Source of the DNA: Actinocrispum wychmicini
Lineage (GTDB): Bacteria; Actinomycetota; Actinomycetes; Mycobacteriales; Pseudonocardiaceae
NCBI RefSeq assembly: GCF_004345645.1
Contig: NZ_SLWS01000002.1
Span: forward strand, 930,001 to 994,000
Length of the DNA: 64,000 bases
Direction: 5' to 3'
Shown here: piece by piece, positions 18,769 through 26,937 of the stretch
Position numbering within the stretch: the stretch's first letter is position 1
How the letters are laid out: each line of letters opens with the position of its first letter
Notes under the pieces: generated by a model
Seen by the model: only the letters and a program-made list of their open reading frames with translations
The model's database searches: none
Told to the model about the DNA's origin: nothing
Made by a program: the position numbers and the translations under genes

Positions 18769-19018
18769 CCACCAGAACCTCCTGATGATCGTTCTGGGGT
18801 CGCCGTCCCGCAGACCTTCGATACGCCGGTCGGATGTCACCCCCACAATTGTGGTCGCCGCCACGAAGATCCGGAAACCACCCCCGGATCCGGCCGTTCG
18901 CGCAGGTCGAACCGTTCGGGTCCGGCCGGATCCGGTATCGCTGGCCGGCCGCACCGCACTGCTGGACGGTGGCGTCATCACCGACTGGCAGGTGATGACA
19001 ATGGCAAGGAGCAAGCAG

Positions 19019-19819
19019 ATGCAAACCCATATCGTGAGGCGCTTGTCGCGTAGGGTGATCGGTATCTCGTTGGCGTTGGCCGGAGTGTCCGGCATCGCGG
19101 TTGTCGCCGACAGAACTTCGGAGCCGCCGGTCGCCGTGCAGAACACCACGCTCACGGCAACGACCACAGACGACGAACTCGGCGAGGACGGCGGCGACAT
19201 GGCTGTCGCGGCCGCACACAAACCGAAAGAAGGCGAGGTCGTCAAAGGCCACCGGCGAATCCTTCTGGTCACCTACTACACGAAGAGCGACTGTGTGATC
19301 CACCCCAACTATCCGACCAATCCAGGCGGCCGGTCCTGGACGATCCGAAAAGGCGACCAGATTATCTGGCGGTACAACGTCACCAGCAAGGTCGCGGCGG
19401 TCTCCGACCCGGGCGACAACAAGTTCCCGCACTGGGGGTTCGTCGAGGACAGCGAGTGCATCGGCACCTCCACCGGTCAGGACCCGAAGAAGTACACGGT
19501 GATCGAGAACGACAAGGAAGTAGTGCGGAAGACGCCGCCGTACCCGGCCGGCGTGGCGATTCCCGAGCACAGGAATCTGTCCGGCCGGAGCCAGTTCGAT
19601 CCATTCTGGGTCACCGTGGACTGGATGCATGACCGTGGCGCGATTCCCGGTACGCGCCACAAAATGTCGCACAACGCCACTCTTCGGGACGCGCCGAACC
19701 GGTTCGTCATCGGAAATGTCTACGACAAGTGGGAGGTCCGGCCGACCGGAAAGACCGAGGGCGGCTACGCCGAGGTGTACGTGCCCAGCCTCCACCGCTG
19801 GGGCTGGCTGCAACCCTGA
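19019..19819 (+). CDS. exported hypothetical protein with SH3-like end
   Basis: 266 residues from ATG at 19019, chosen because AAGGAG lies 7 nt upstream and a signal sequence begins there (RRLSRRVIGISLALAGVSG). A low-complexity Thr/Asp stretch (TLTATTTDDELGEDGGD) is followed by a compact domain with HRRILLVTYYTKSDCVIHP, GDQIIWRYNVTSK and a final YAEVYVPSLHRWGWLQP. Four Cys are not obvious; two Cys (CVIH, SECIG) could pair. Probably secreted or lipid-free surface protein. Divergent with the membrane HTH protein, 250 bp apart; a shared function is inference. Confidence 0.75.
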   Translation: MQTHIVRRLSRRVIGISLALAGVSGIAVVADRTSEPPVAVQNTTLTATTTDDELGEDGGDMAVAAAHKPKEGEVVKGHRRILLVTYYTKSDCVIHPNYPTNPGGRSWTIRKGDQIIWRYNVTSKVAAVSDPGDNKFPHWGFVEDSECIGTSTGQDPKKYTVIENDKEVVRKTPPYPAGVAIPEHRNLSGRSQFDPFWVTVDWMHDRGAIPGTRHKMSHNATLRDAPNRFVIGNVYDKWEVRPTGKTEGGYAEVYVPSLHRWGWLQP

Positions 19820-19960
19820 CATCCCGCCCAGCGCCCACCACAAGACCTGGCTGCAACCCTGACAACCAGCCCAGCCGCCGCTGGCGTTGGCTGCCACTGA
19901 CGTCCAATGCAGCCCCGACCGCCGGCGTTGGTGACGACTGACGCCCAGCCCAGCCCAGCC
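19803..19960. repeat. degenerate tandem repeats of the preceding gene's 3' end
   Basis: The phrase CTGGCTGCAACCCTGACA, which encodes the last codons and stop of the exported protein, recurs at 19847, and weaker copies (GTTGGCTGCCACTGACG, GTTGGTGACGACTGACG, each followed by a CCAGCCCAGCC-like tail) follow at irregular 40-50 bp spacing. Only the first copy is in frame. Confidence 0.6.
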
Positions 19961-20022
19961 CACGCCGCGGCGACGGGCGGCGGCGATGAGGCGTTCGCCA
20001 ACGACGCCCAACCCAGCCCACA

Positions 20023-20056
20023 CCGTTCGCGACCGGGTTCGCCCGGTCGCGAACGG
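20023..20056. terminator. bidirectional terminator with UUCG tetraloop
   Basis: A perfect 15-bp stem (CCGTTCGCGACCGGG / CCCGGTCGCGAACGG) closed by TTCG lies between the convergent exported-protein and ECF sigma genes. Confidence 0.85.
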
Positions 20057-20098
20057 GCGTTGGAGTGCGCTGTCCGGCGGTAACCTGACGACCAGGAT

Positions 20099-21082
20099 CT
20101 ACTCCGCTGGCGCCTCCTCGGGGTAGACCGGCGGGAGGCCGAAGGTGTCGAACAGCCGGTGGTCGAAGAAGGACGTGGAGTGCGTTATCCCCTGCGCACT
20201 CAACGTCAGGACCACCAGGTTGAACGGGCGGTACACACCTTCGGCGTCCCGCCAGTAGGTGCCGAAGCCGGGCTGGCCGTTGGCCGTCACCGGGATCAGG
20301 CGCATTTCGCCCGGCCCGACCGGGCACACTTCGGCCAGGTGACGGCCGATGTTCTCACGACCCTTGTACCAGACCGCGTAGGGCGGCATGTCGAACACCG
20401 CGTCCTGGGTGAACAGGGCGACGATCGCGGGCACGTCCTTGGCCTCGAAGGCCGACACGTATTTGTCCAGCAGGTCCCGTTGCTCCGCCTCGGTGGGCTC
20501 GGTGACTGTGTCCTCGGTCGGCGACGCGTCCGCCAGTTGGGCTCGGGCTCGTTGCAGGACGCTGTTCACCGCCGCCGTCGAGGTTTCCAACAGTGTGGCG
20601 ACTTCGGCGGCGCGCCACTTGAGGACGTCGCGCAGGACCAGCACGGCGCGTTGGCGGGGCGGCAGGTGCTGGAGGGCGGCGATCAGGGCCAGGCGGACGG
20701 ACTCCTTGGCGGTGACCACCGAGGCCGGGTCCGCGCCGGTCATGGTGTCCGGGGCCGGTTCGAGCCAGGGGACTTCGTGGCGTTCGTCCAGTGGTTCGCC
20801 CGGGTCGCTGTCCGGGTTGCCGAGGCCGGCGGGCAGCGGCCGGCGCTCCCGGCCGTCCAACGCGGTCAGGCACACGTTGGTGGCGATCCGGTACAGCCAG
20901 GTGCGCAGGGACGACCGGTTCTCGAACTTGTCGTACGACTTCCACGCCCGGATGTACGTCTCCTGCACCAGGTCCTCGGCGTCGTGCACCGAGCCGAGCA
21001 TCCGGTAGCAGTGCGCGAGCAGTTCGCGCCGGTACGGGTCGGCCTGCTGCAGGAAGTCCACCGACTCGGTCGCGGTCGTCAT
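20099..21082 (-). CDS. ECF RNA polymerase sigma factor with C-terminal SnoaL-like domain
   Basis: 327 residues. Sigma region 2 is seen in PYRRELLAHCYRMLGSVHDAEDLVQETYIRAW (residues 16-47) and RTWLYRIATNVCLTAL, region 4 in LPPRQRAVLVLRDVLKWRAAEVATLL with AAVNSVLQRARAQL. Residues about 195-320 form a SnoaL/NTF2-like domain (SAFEAKDVPAIVALFTQDAVFDMPP). This is the SigG/SigJ-like type that lacks a classical anti-sigma factor and may be controlled by its own C-terminal domain. Start ATG at 21082 follows GAAAGG. It is divergent from a VOC gene, an arrangement repeated in another form at 46.7-48 kb. Confidence 0.92.
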   Translation of the reverse strand: MTTATESVDFLQQADPYRRELLAHCYRMLGSVHDAEDLVQETYIRAWKSYDKFENRSSLRTWLYRIATNVCLTALDGRERRPLPAGLGNPDSDPGEPLDERHEVPWLEPAPDTMTGADPASVVTAKESVRLALIAALQHLPPRQRAVLVLRDVLKWRAAEVATLLETSTAAVNSVLQRARAQLADASPTEDTVTEPTEAEQRDLLDKYVSAFEAKDVPAIVALFTQDAVFDMPPYAVWYKGRENIGRHLAEVCPVGPGEMRLIPVTANGQPGFGTYWRDAEGVYRPFNLVVLTLSAQGITHSTSFFDHRLFDTFGLPPVYPEEAPAE

Positions 21083-21274
21083 GACCTTTCTCCTTTCCCC
21101 AGTCGTCGCCCACCCTAGACCGCGGCACTGACAGTTTTGTGTCTCCGCTGGTCAGGGCGCATTTCGGGGCCGAATGGCCGGGGGTGGGTGTCCAGCTGTG
21201 TGGCTGGAGCGACTGGGCCGTCCGGGCTAGCGTGCCTGGTACCAATCCCCGGAACACACACCGAAAGTGGAGCA

Positions 21275-21646
21275 ATGAGCGGACGCGTAGTGCACTTCGA
21301 GATCCCGTTCGACGACGAGAAGCGCGCCACTGAGTTCTACACCGAGGCGTTCGGCTGGAACCTGCAGGAAGTCCCGGGCTACACCCTGGTCGCCTCCGGC
21401 CCGACCAAGGACCTGGGGCCGGCCGAGCCCGGCTTCATCAACGGCGGCCTGCTCGCGCGGGACCCGGCCGCCGCGGCCAGCCCGGTGATCGTGGTGGACG
21501 TCCCGAACGTGGACGACGCGCTGGCGAAGATCGAGAAGCTCGGCGGCACAACGGTTTCCGGCAGGCGTGACGTCGGCGGCTTCGGCTTCGCCGCCTACTT
21601 CAAGGACCCGGAAGGCAACCTGATGGGGCTCTGGGAAGCCGCCTGA
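21275..21646 (+). CDS. VOC-family protein (glyoxalase/bleomycin-resistance fold)
   Basis: 123 residues with the paired beta-alpha-beta-beta-beta units of the VOC fold: start MSGRVVHFEIPFDDEKRA, FYTEAFGW, then in the second half PVIVVDVPNVDDALAKIEKLGG and FKDPEGNLMGLWE. His9-region and the Glu at the end could bind metal. The ATG at 21275 follows GTGGAG. It is divergent from the ECF sigma gene; both may respond to the same toxic small molecule. Substrate unknown. Confidence 0.85.
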   Translation: MSGRVVHFEIPFDDEKRATEFYTEAFGWNLQEVPGYTLVASGPTKDLGPAEPGFINGGLLARDPAAAASPVIVVDVPNVDDALAKIEKLGGTTVSGRRDVGGFGFAAYFKDPEGNLMGLWEAA

Positions 21647-21672
21647 CCCGACGAACCGCCGCGTCGTCCCGC

Positions 21673-22467
21673 TCAGGACGGCGCGGCGGACAGTCCTTTA
21701 TGGAGAGTTGCCTGGAAGTCCAGCTTGATGCCGCCGCCGGTGTCCATGTCCTCGGCTCCGGCCAGGAAACGGTCGCGGAACTGCTCCGCCCGCTCGTCCG
21801 GAAGGGACCGGACCGCGTCCCCGAGTCCCCTGGGCGCCAGCCAGTCCCACAGCGCTGACGCGTCCGCCAACGGCACCGGCATCGCCACGGGCTCGGCTGT
21901 CAGGTCGACGAACCCGGCGTCGGTCATCAACACCGTCAACTTCTTCGCTGTCATGGCGCCGGTGTTCTCGTCGTCGTCATCGGGTACGGGGATGCCGAAG
22001 AACTCCGAAGCCAGCTCGTAGAGCCAACGCAGCCGACCGACGGACTGCTTCTCCAACGACAGGGCCAACATTCCGCCCGGCGCGAGCACCCGGTGCGCCT
22101 CCGCCAGCGCCATCCCTGGGTCCGCCAGCACCTGGATCACGAAACCGGCCGTGACGAGGTCGAACGAGCCCGCCGGGAAGTCGAGGCGGCCGGCGTCCAT
22201 CTGCCGAGCCGTGATGTCCGGAAAGTCCGCGGCGAGCCGGGCGACCATTCCCTGGGACGCGTCCGTCGCGGTCACCACACAGCCGCGGTCCAGGGCCGCC
22301 CGAGCCACCGCGCCGCGCCCGGCGCCGACGTCCAGCACTCGCCAACCTGGCTGTGGTGCCGCGAAAGTGATCAGTTGCCGGCCCACGTCGGCGACGTACG
22401 GGAAGACCTCCTCGTACCGGTCGGCCAGCTCGTCGTACTTGCGTCTGCCCTGCTCCGTACTGGTCAC
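21673..22467 (-). CDS. SAM-dependent class I methyltransferase
   Basis: 264 residues with a Rossmann methyltransferase core: motif I VLDVGAGRGAVARAAL, motif II region VTATDASQGM, DAGRLDFPAGSFDLVTAGF and HRVLAPGGMLALSLE. The GTG at 22467 is preferred because GGAGGGG is 5-6 nt upstream; that ribosome site lies inside an inverted repeat. It is 74 bp behind the secreted hydrolase gene on the same strand. Substrate unknown (small molecule type, UbiE-like). Confidence 0.87.
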   Translation of the reverse strand: MTSTEQGRRKYDELADRYEEVFPYVADVGRQLITFAAPQPGWRVLDVGAGRGAVARAALDRGCVVTATDASQGMVARLAADFPDITARQMDAGRLDFPAGSFDLVTAGFVIQVLADPGMALAEAHRVLAPGGMLALSLEKQSVGRLRWLYELASEFFGIPVPDDDDENTGAMTAKKLTVLMTDAGFVDLTAEPVAMPVPLADASALWDWLAPRGLGDAVRSLPDERAEQFRDRFLAGAEDMDTGGGIKLDFQATLHKGLSAAPS

Positions 22468-22514
22468 ACGGCTCCCCTCCACTTGGCGCAGCGAGCTTAG
22501 TAGAGGGGAGCCGT
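22468..22514 (-). promoter_or_regulatory. inverted repeat covering the methyltransferase ribosome site
   Basis: Perfect 12-bp arms (ACGGCTCCCCTC / GAGGGGAGCCGT) with a 23-nt loop lie directly before the methyltransferase start and include its GGAGGGG. It could terminate the upstream hydrolase transcript, hide the ribosome site in mRNA, or be an operator. Confidence 0.55.
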
Positions 22515-22540
22515 ACGGAGTACCGCCGTTTGTGTTGTGG

Positions 22541-23914
22541 CTACCTGGACGGCCGGGGCAGCGCGCCCGGGTCGAAGGCGGTCAAAGCCGGTGCGGCCGG
22601 TGCGTTCGGGTTGTTCGGGTAGTCGTACACGACCTGGTACTTCGCAGGCAGTGACGCGGCCGTCGCGTTGAGCGTCGCGGGGTTGGTCGACGGCCAGTGG
22701 CCGGTCCTGATCCGGGTGAACAGGACCTGCATGGTGACGATCTCCTCCGCGGCGGTGAACGCGCAGTGGGTCGCGCGGCCGGCGAACAGCTGCCGCAGGT
22801 TGTCGGCGTTTCCGTTGCGGCGCATGATGTTCGCGAGCCACGACTCGTTCGCCGGGTCGGCCGCGTCCGCCACGTTGTGCAACGTGATCACGGGCGCGCG
22901 TTGGGCACCGGTCGGGATCCCGTTGCGGTACAGCCAGGCGACCGCCGCGGGGTCAGGGCTGATCCTGGGCGCCGCGGCGAGCCGGGCCAGATCCGCGTCC
23001 GGAGTGGTGCCCGCCGCCTGGTACGCCCGCTCGACCAGGTCCCGTTCCCGCGACTTGGCGAGCTGGCGCGAGTAGTCCACCCCGACGTTCCACAACGGAT
23101 TCCCGCCGGCCCGCTGTTCCAGGTCGACGCGTCCGCTCGGGCCAAAGGTGCTCACGTGGAAACCCATGATGATCTCGGCCTGCTGGGCCAACTGCCCGGC
23201 CAGGTCCGCCGGTTTCGGCTGCATCGCCCGATCCCAGCCGGGAGCGTTCGCGAACGACCCGGCCAACGCCAGCCGGGCGCGTCCCGCCGGGGTCTGCGAC
23301 GCCCTGGTCACCGCCTCCTGCAACAGTCGCACGCTCCGAGCCGGGTCCCGCACGTGCACCTGCTCGATGTCCTCGCCGGGCGCGAGCAGGGTGGCGATGG
23401 CGAACGTGGCGTCGAGAATGGTGTTCCACGTGTCGCCCATGTCGAGCGGCCCGCACATCGGCACCACCCCGGTGATCTGGCGCGGCAGCCGTTCGGCGAG
23501 CTTCAGCGAGATCGCCGCGCCCATCGACGAGCCGGTGGCCACCACGTCCCGCGGCCGGCCGACGTGCCTGGTGAACCAGTCCAGCACGTTGCGCTGGTCC
23601 ACGACCCCCTGCTCGACCAGGAAACCGTTGCGGCCCTTGAAGTCCGACGCCGCGAGCGCGTAACCGTGGGCCAACAGCCAGTCCTCGGTCTCCGGCCGGT
23701 TCGTCAGGCCCATGCCCGGTGGAATGCCCGGCACGTAGTACGGGTGGCTGTACACGACGAGCGTGCCGTTCCACTGGTCCGGCACCTCGACGCGGTAGTC
23801 CGCGCCGTCGATGGAGCCCGTGTAGCTCCGCCTCCCCGTGGCACTTGCCGTCGCCGTGCCGGCGACCACGCTGACCAGCGTCATCACGACCACCACCAGA
23901 CTTCGAAGCTTCAT
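22541..23914 (-). CDS. secreted alpha/beta hydrolase
   Basis: 457 residues from ATG at 23914 (AAAGGAC upstream). A signal peptide (MKLRSLVVVVMTLVSVVAGTATASA) precedes an alpha/beta hydrolase core: VVYSHPYYVPG, HGYALAASDFKGRNG, nucleophile elbow ATGSSMGAAI with Ser130, and a late THCAF that may hold the catalytic His. The family is of the extracellular prolyl-oligopeptidase/DUF6351-like hydrolases; substrate unknown. A GTGACC-N4-GGTCAC palindrome lies 39-54 bp upstream, so it is likely regulated. Confidence 0.82.
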   Translation of the reverse strand: MKLRSLVVVVMTLVSVVAGTATASATGRRSYTGSIDGADYRVEVPDQWNGTLVVYSHPYYVPGIPPGMGLTNRPETEDWLLAHGYALAASDFKGRNGFLVEQGVVDQRNVLDWFTRHVGRPRDVVATGSSMGAAISLKLAERLPRQITGVVPMCGPLDMGDTWNTILDATFAIATLLAPGEDIEQVHVRDPARSVRLLQEAVTRASQTPAGRARLALAGSFANAPGWDRAMQPKPADLAGQLAQQAEIIMGFHVSTFGPSGRVDLEQRAGGNPLWNVGVDYSRQLAKSRERDLVERAYQAAGTTPDADLARLAAAPRISPDPAAVAWLYRNGIPTGAQRAPVITLHNVADAADPANESWLANIMRRNGNADNLRQLFAGRATHCAFTAAEEIVTMQVLFTRIRTGHWPSTNPATLNATAASLPAKYQVVYDYPNNPNAPAAPALTAFDPGALPRPSR

Positions 23915-23952
23915 GGTCAAGTCCTTTCCCCGCAGTGACCGACCCAGGATAC

Positions 23953-23968
23953 GTGACCAAAAGGTCAC
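23953..23968. promoter_or_regulatory. palindromic operator before the secreted hydrolase
   Basis: GTGACCAAAAGGTCAC is a perfect 6-bp inverted repeat with an AAAA spacer, located between the VOC stop (23972) and the hydrolase start (23914). It fits a GntR- or TetR-type site; the regulator is not identified. Confidence 0.5.
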
Positions 23969-23971
23969 ATA

Positions 23972-24403
23972 TCAAGCCCCGAAGTCGGCCCGGACCTGGG
24001 TGAGCCGGAAGTGGTTGCCGGACGGGTCGCGGAACCCCGCGTCGATGCCGTACGGACGTTCCTCGGGCTTCTCGACGAACTCGACACCCCGCGAGCTGAA
24101 CTCCTCATAAGTGCCGTGGCAGTCGTCAGTGCTGAGGAAGATCGTGCCGGCGAAGCCCTTGCCCATCAGGTCACGGACCTGCTCCCCGGTCGCGGCGTCC
24201 ATGACCGGCTCGCCCGGGATCGCCATCAGCACGATGGCGACGTCCGGCTGGCCGACGGGACCGACCGTGAGCCAGCGGAAATCCCCCATCTCCGGCATGG
24301 TCACGTCCATCCGGACCGCCATGCCGAGTTGCTCGGTGTAGAACTTCAGCGCCACGTCCTGGTCGTGCACCCAGAGCTGCGTGTTGGCAATGGTGACAGG
24401 CAT
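23972..24403 (-). CDS. VOC-family protein (glyoxalase-like)
   Basis: 143 residues: ITIANTQLW-type first strand, VHDQDVALKFYTEQLGM, then FLSTDDCHGTYEEFSSRGVEF and a terminal GFRDPSGNHFRLTQV with the second-half metal-ligand region. It sits 37 bp behind the AraC-type regulator on the same strand, a common pair in actinomycetes in which the regulator controls the VOC gene. Substrate unknown; resistance or dioxygenase-type chemistry possible. Confidence 0.88.
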   Translation of the reverse strand: MPVTIANTQLWVHDQDVALKFYTEQLGMAVRMDVTMPEMGDFRWLTVGPVGQPDVAIVLMAIPGEPVMDAATGEQVRDLMGKGFAGTIFLSTDDCHGTYEEFSSRGVEFVEKPEERPYGIDAGFRDPSGNHFRLTQVRADFGA

Positions 24404-24440
24404 CGGTGTCTCTCCTCAGTGGACTTTCGACACCGCAACG

Positions 24441-24875
24441 CTAGTCCGGGGCGCCGGCCGCGTCTTCTCGAAACGTCCGGTGTTGCGGACGGCTGTAGAA
24501 ACGCACGACACATGCGGGCACGCGCGCGTACGTGGCCGCTGGTGGGAACTTCGCCCGGTACGCCGTCGGAGGCATGCCGAACGTCCGGGTGAAACTCGTG
24601 GTGAACGACCCGACGCTCTGCAGTCCAACCGCGACACAGATGTCCGCGACCGAGTTGTCCGTCGTCCGCAGCAGCGCCGCGGCCCGTTCCAGTCGACGTG
24701 TCAACAAGTAAGCGTGCGGCGACTCACCGAACACACGCCGGAACTGGTCGCTGAAATGCGCCCGGGACAGGCCCGCGGCCCGCGCGAGGTCGGCGACCGT
24801 GAGGTTCTCGAAGTACCGGGCGTCAGCCAGGTCCTTGGCCCGCAACAGGTGTCGAGCGGGCGGAACGGATGCCAT
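24441..24875 (-). CDS. AraC-family transcriptional regulator (short, HTH only)
   Basis: 144 residues holding two AraC helix-turn-helix units: LTVADLARAAGLSRAHFSDQF and NSVADICVAVGLQSVGSFTTSFTRTFG. No ligand-binding domain is present, as in stand-alone SoxS/MarA-like members. ATG at 24875 is the last start before the HTH; ribosome site unclear, so leaderless expression is possible. Probably controls the VOC gene that follows it. Confidence 0.85.
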   Translation of the reverse strand: MASVPPARHLLRAKDLADARYFENLTVADLARAAGLSRAHFSDQFRRVFGESPHAYLLTRRLERAAALLRTTDNSVADICVAVGLQSVGSFTTSFTRTFGMPPTAYRAKFPPAATYARVPACVVRFYSRPQHRTFREDAAGAPD

Positions 24876-24891
24876 GGCGCCAGTATGACGA

Positions 24892-24902
24892 CGTTCTGAA
24901 CG
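24892..24902. promoter_or_regulatory. palindrome in the divergent araC / narL-like promoter region
   Basis: CGTTC-T-GAACG is a perfect inverted repeat 16 bp upstream of the AraC start; a CCCCC-N7-GGGGG type hairpin follows around 24910-24931. A likely shared operator for the divergent genes. Confidence 0.4.
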
Positions 24903-24949
24903 AACTTGATCCCCCCCGCGTAAAGGGGGTGAGGCGGAGGGGATACCGG

Positions 24950-25594
24950 ATGACACTTGTGCACTATGAGTTATCCACGCGGCTGGTGACTGTCATCGTC
25001 GTCGATGCCATGCCGGTCATGCGTGACGGGATACGGACCGTGCTGGCCGGCGAGCCGGACATCAAGGTGGCCGCCGAGGCCGCGACCGGGCGGGACGCGG
25101 TCCAGTTGGCCGCCGGTCACCGGCCGGACGTGCTGGTGGCGGATCTCCCGTCGAACGAGCTCGCCGCCACGTGCCGGGAGGTCCAGCGGTTCGGCACGGC
25201 CACGGTCGCGTTCACCGACCAGCAGGACGACACGTCGGTGTTGGCGGCGATCCGCGCCGGCGTTCTGGGGCACCTGCCGAAGTCGGCGAGCCCGGACGAC
25301 CTGGTCCGGGCCGTGCGCGGGGTGGCGGGCGGACACGTGATCTTCGGTGCGCACGTCGCCGACCGCGTCACCCGCCTGCTGTTCAGTAAGCCCGCCGATC
25401 CGCTGGACCGGCTGACCCCGCGGGAACGGGAGATCCTGGACCTGATGGCCGTCGGTCTGTCCAACCCGGCGATCGCACACCGGTTGCGGGTCACGGCCAA
25501 GACCATCCGCAACTACGCGTCCGGCATCGTCACGAAACTCGGCGTGCCTGGCCGGGCCGAGGCGATCGGCCTGGCGCGAAACCTCGGTCAATGA
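24950..25594 (+). CDS. NarL/FixJ-type response regulator with atypical receiver
   Basis: 214 residues: receiver domain (VTVIVVDAMPVMRDGIRTVL), phosphoacceptor-region VLVADLPSNE, conserved Lys in GHLPKSA, and a C-terminal LuxR HTH (LTPREREILDLMAVGLSNPAIAHRL, KTIRNY). The usual acidic pair at the end of the first strand is Asp-Ala instead of Asp-Asp, so phosphorylation may be weak or absent. No histidine kinase gene is near. ATG at 24950 follows GGAGGGG. The stop overlaps the convergent TPR gene by 7 bp. Confidence 0.87.
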   Translation: MTLVHYELSTRLVTVIVVDAMPVMRDGIRTVLAGEPDIKVAAEAATGRDAVQLAAGHRPDVLVADLPSNELAATCREVQRFGTATVAFTDQQDDTSVLAAIRAGVLGHLPKSASPDDLVRAVRGVAGGHVIFGAHVADRVTRLLFSKPADPLDRLTPREREILDLMAVGLSNPAIAHRLRVTAKTIRNYASGIVTKLGVPGRAEAIGLARNLGQ

Positions 25595-26817
25595 TCCCCG
25601 GCGGCGGGATGCAGCCGCTCGGCACGTGCCAAATGGCCCGCCGCCTCGTCCGCGCGGCCGGCCGCGGTGGCGATCCGGCTGAGGCCCAGTTCGGCTCGGG
25701 CGGCCTCGGACCGGCTGCCGTTCTGCTCGCTCAACGCGATCGCCTCCCGGTAGCACGCGGCGGCACGGGTGTGGTTGCCGACCTTGAAGTACGCGTGCCC
25801 CAGGATGTTCAACGCCAGCACCGCGTCCAGTGTCATGCCCAGGCGGCGAAACGCCGCGAGCGAGTCCGCCGCGTGCCGGATGGCATAGGTCACCGCACCC
25901 ATGTCCACCTGCATCAGGGCGATGCCCCGTAACGTGATCGCCGCGTTCCCGGCCGAGGCGGCGTGCCGGTAGAACTCCACCGCCCGCCACATGTCACGTA
26001 GCGCCACAGCGTGGTTGCCCTGGTAGTGCCGGACCCACGCCAGGTTGACCAGGCAGTTGCTCAGGCCGTGCTCGTCGCCGACCACGCGGAACAGCCCGAG
26101 CGCCCGTTGGTAACACGCGGCAGCCTGGTCCCTCTCGCCACGGTCGACGTACGCGACGCCCATGTTGTTCAACGTCATCGCCTCGGCCCGCTGGTCGCCG
26201 AGGTTGCGGGCGGCCGCGATCGCCATGGTGTGCGTCTCGATCCACGGATCCCACAGTCTGGCCAGGTAGAAATACCCCCCAAGGGTGTACGCGAGCTGCC
26301 AGCACCGGTTGTATACACCGTACACAAGCGCGGTCCGGCACAGCGCCACCAAGTTCGGCAACTCCACCGCCAGCCACGCCTTGGCTTCGGCCAGACCGGC
26401 GAAACCGCTGGTCGCCGGGGGAAGGCCGAAGTCCGGCCGGTACCGATGCGGGCTCAGCAGGACGTCCGCGGCCTCGGCCATCCCCAGCACGTGGTCCAGC
26501 AGCCGACCCGCGGCCACCTCCCGGTCCGCCAAGGGCAGCACGGCGTGCTCGGCGGCGAACACGCGGACCTGGTCGAGGAGCCGGTAACGACCCGGCCCCG
26601 CGTGGTCGATCAGACGGGCCTTGCACAGCCGGTCGAGCAGCCGCTCGGCCTGCCGCACTCCCGTGCCGGCCAGCGCGGCCGCGCCGGACACGTCGATGTC
26701 GGGTCCCCTGTGTACCGTGAGCAAGGCGAACATCCGCCGCTGGTCCGGGGGAAGTTCCTGACAGGACAGGTCAAACGTGGCGGAGACGCTCCGCTCGTCG
26801 TCGTCCAACTCGGCCAT
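25588..26817 (-). CDS. winged-helix/TPR protein resembling the C-terminal half of AfsR-type STAND regulators
   Basis: 409 residues from ATG at 26817 with a strong GAGGAGG 5-6 nt upstream. The start LDDDERSVSATFDLSCQELPPDQRRMFALL is the winged-helix segment that follows the NB-ARC ATPase in AfsR/SARP regulators; it continues to RYRLLDQVRVFAAEHA. Residues about 170-400 carry TPR units (AEAMTLNNMGVAYVDRGERDQAAACYQRALGLF and similar). There is no P-loop and no SARP domain, so it is a stand-alone protein-interaction module rather than an ATPase. Two tiny ORFs lie just upstream on the same strand. Confidence 0.82.
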   Translation of the reverse strand: MAELDDDERSVSATFDLSCQELPPDQRRMFALLTVHRGPDIDVSGAAALAGTGVRQAERLLDRLCKARLIDHAGPGRYRLLDQVRVFAAEHAVLPLADREVAAGRLLDHVLGMAEAADVLLSPHRYRPDFGLPPATSGFAGLAEAKAWLAVELPNLVALCRTALVYGVYNRCWQLAYTLGGYFYLARLWDPWIETHTMAIAAARNLGDQRAEAMTLNNMGVAYVDRGERDQAAACYQRALGLFRVVGDEHGLSNCLVNLAWVRHYQGNHAVALRDMWRAVEFYRHAASAGNAAITLRGIALMQVDMGAVTYAIRHAADSLAAFRRLGMTLDAVLALNILGHAYFKVGNHTRAAACYREAIALSEQNGSRSEAARAELGLSRIATAAGRADEAAGHLARAERLHPAAGDH

Positions 26818-26880
26818 TCGAGCCTCCTCGTCCGCGAACCTGGTGCCCTGGGCGCCACAGGACACCTGTCGGACCGTCAC

Positions 26881-26937
26881 TCAGCCGATCAACGAGATGA
26901 GCCACGCCAGCAATCCGTACGGTTCATGTGTCTGCAT
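26881..26937 (-). CDS. possible 18-residue hydrophobic peptide
   Basis: MQTHEPYGLLAWLISLIG is encoded from an ATG at 26937, with AAGGGGG about 10 nt upstream. Its start lies inside the last codons of the 58-residue membrane protein gene in another frame, which suggests translational coupling, and it ends 63 bp before the TPR gene. Hydrophobic short peptides next to TPR proteins serve as signals in some bacteria; here that is only a hypothesis. Could be chance. Confidence 0.3.
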   Translation of the reverse strand: MQTHEPYGLLAWLISLIG

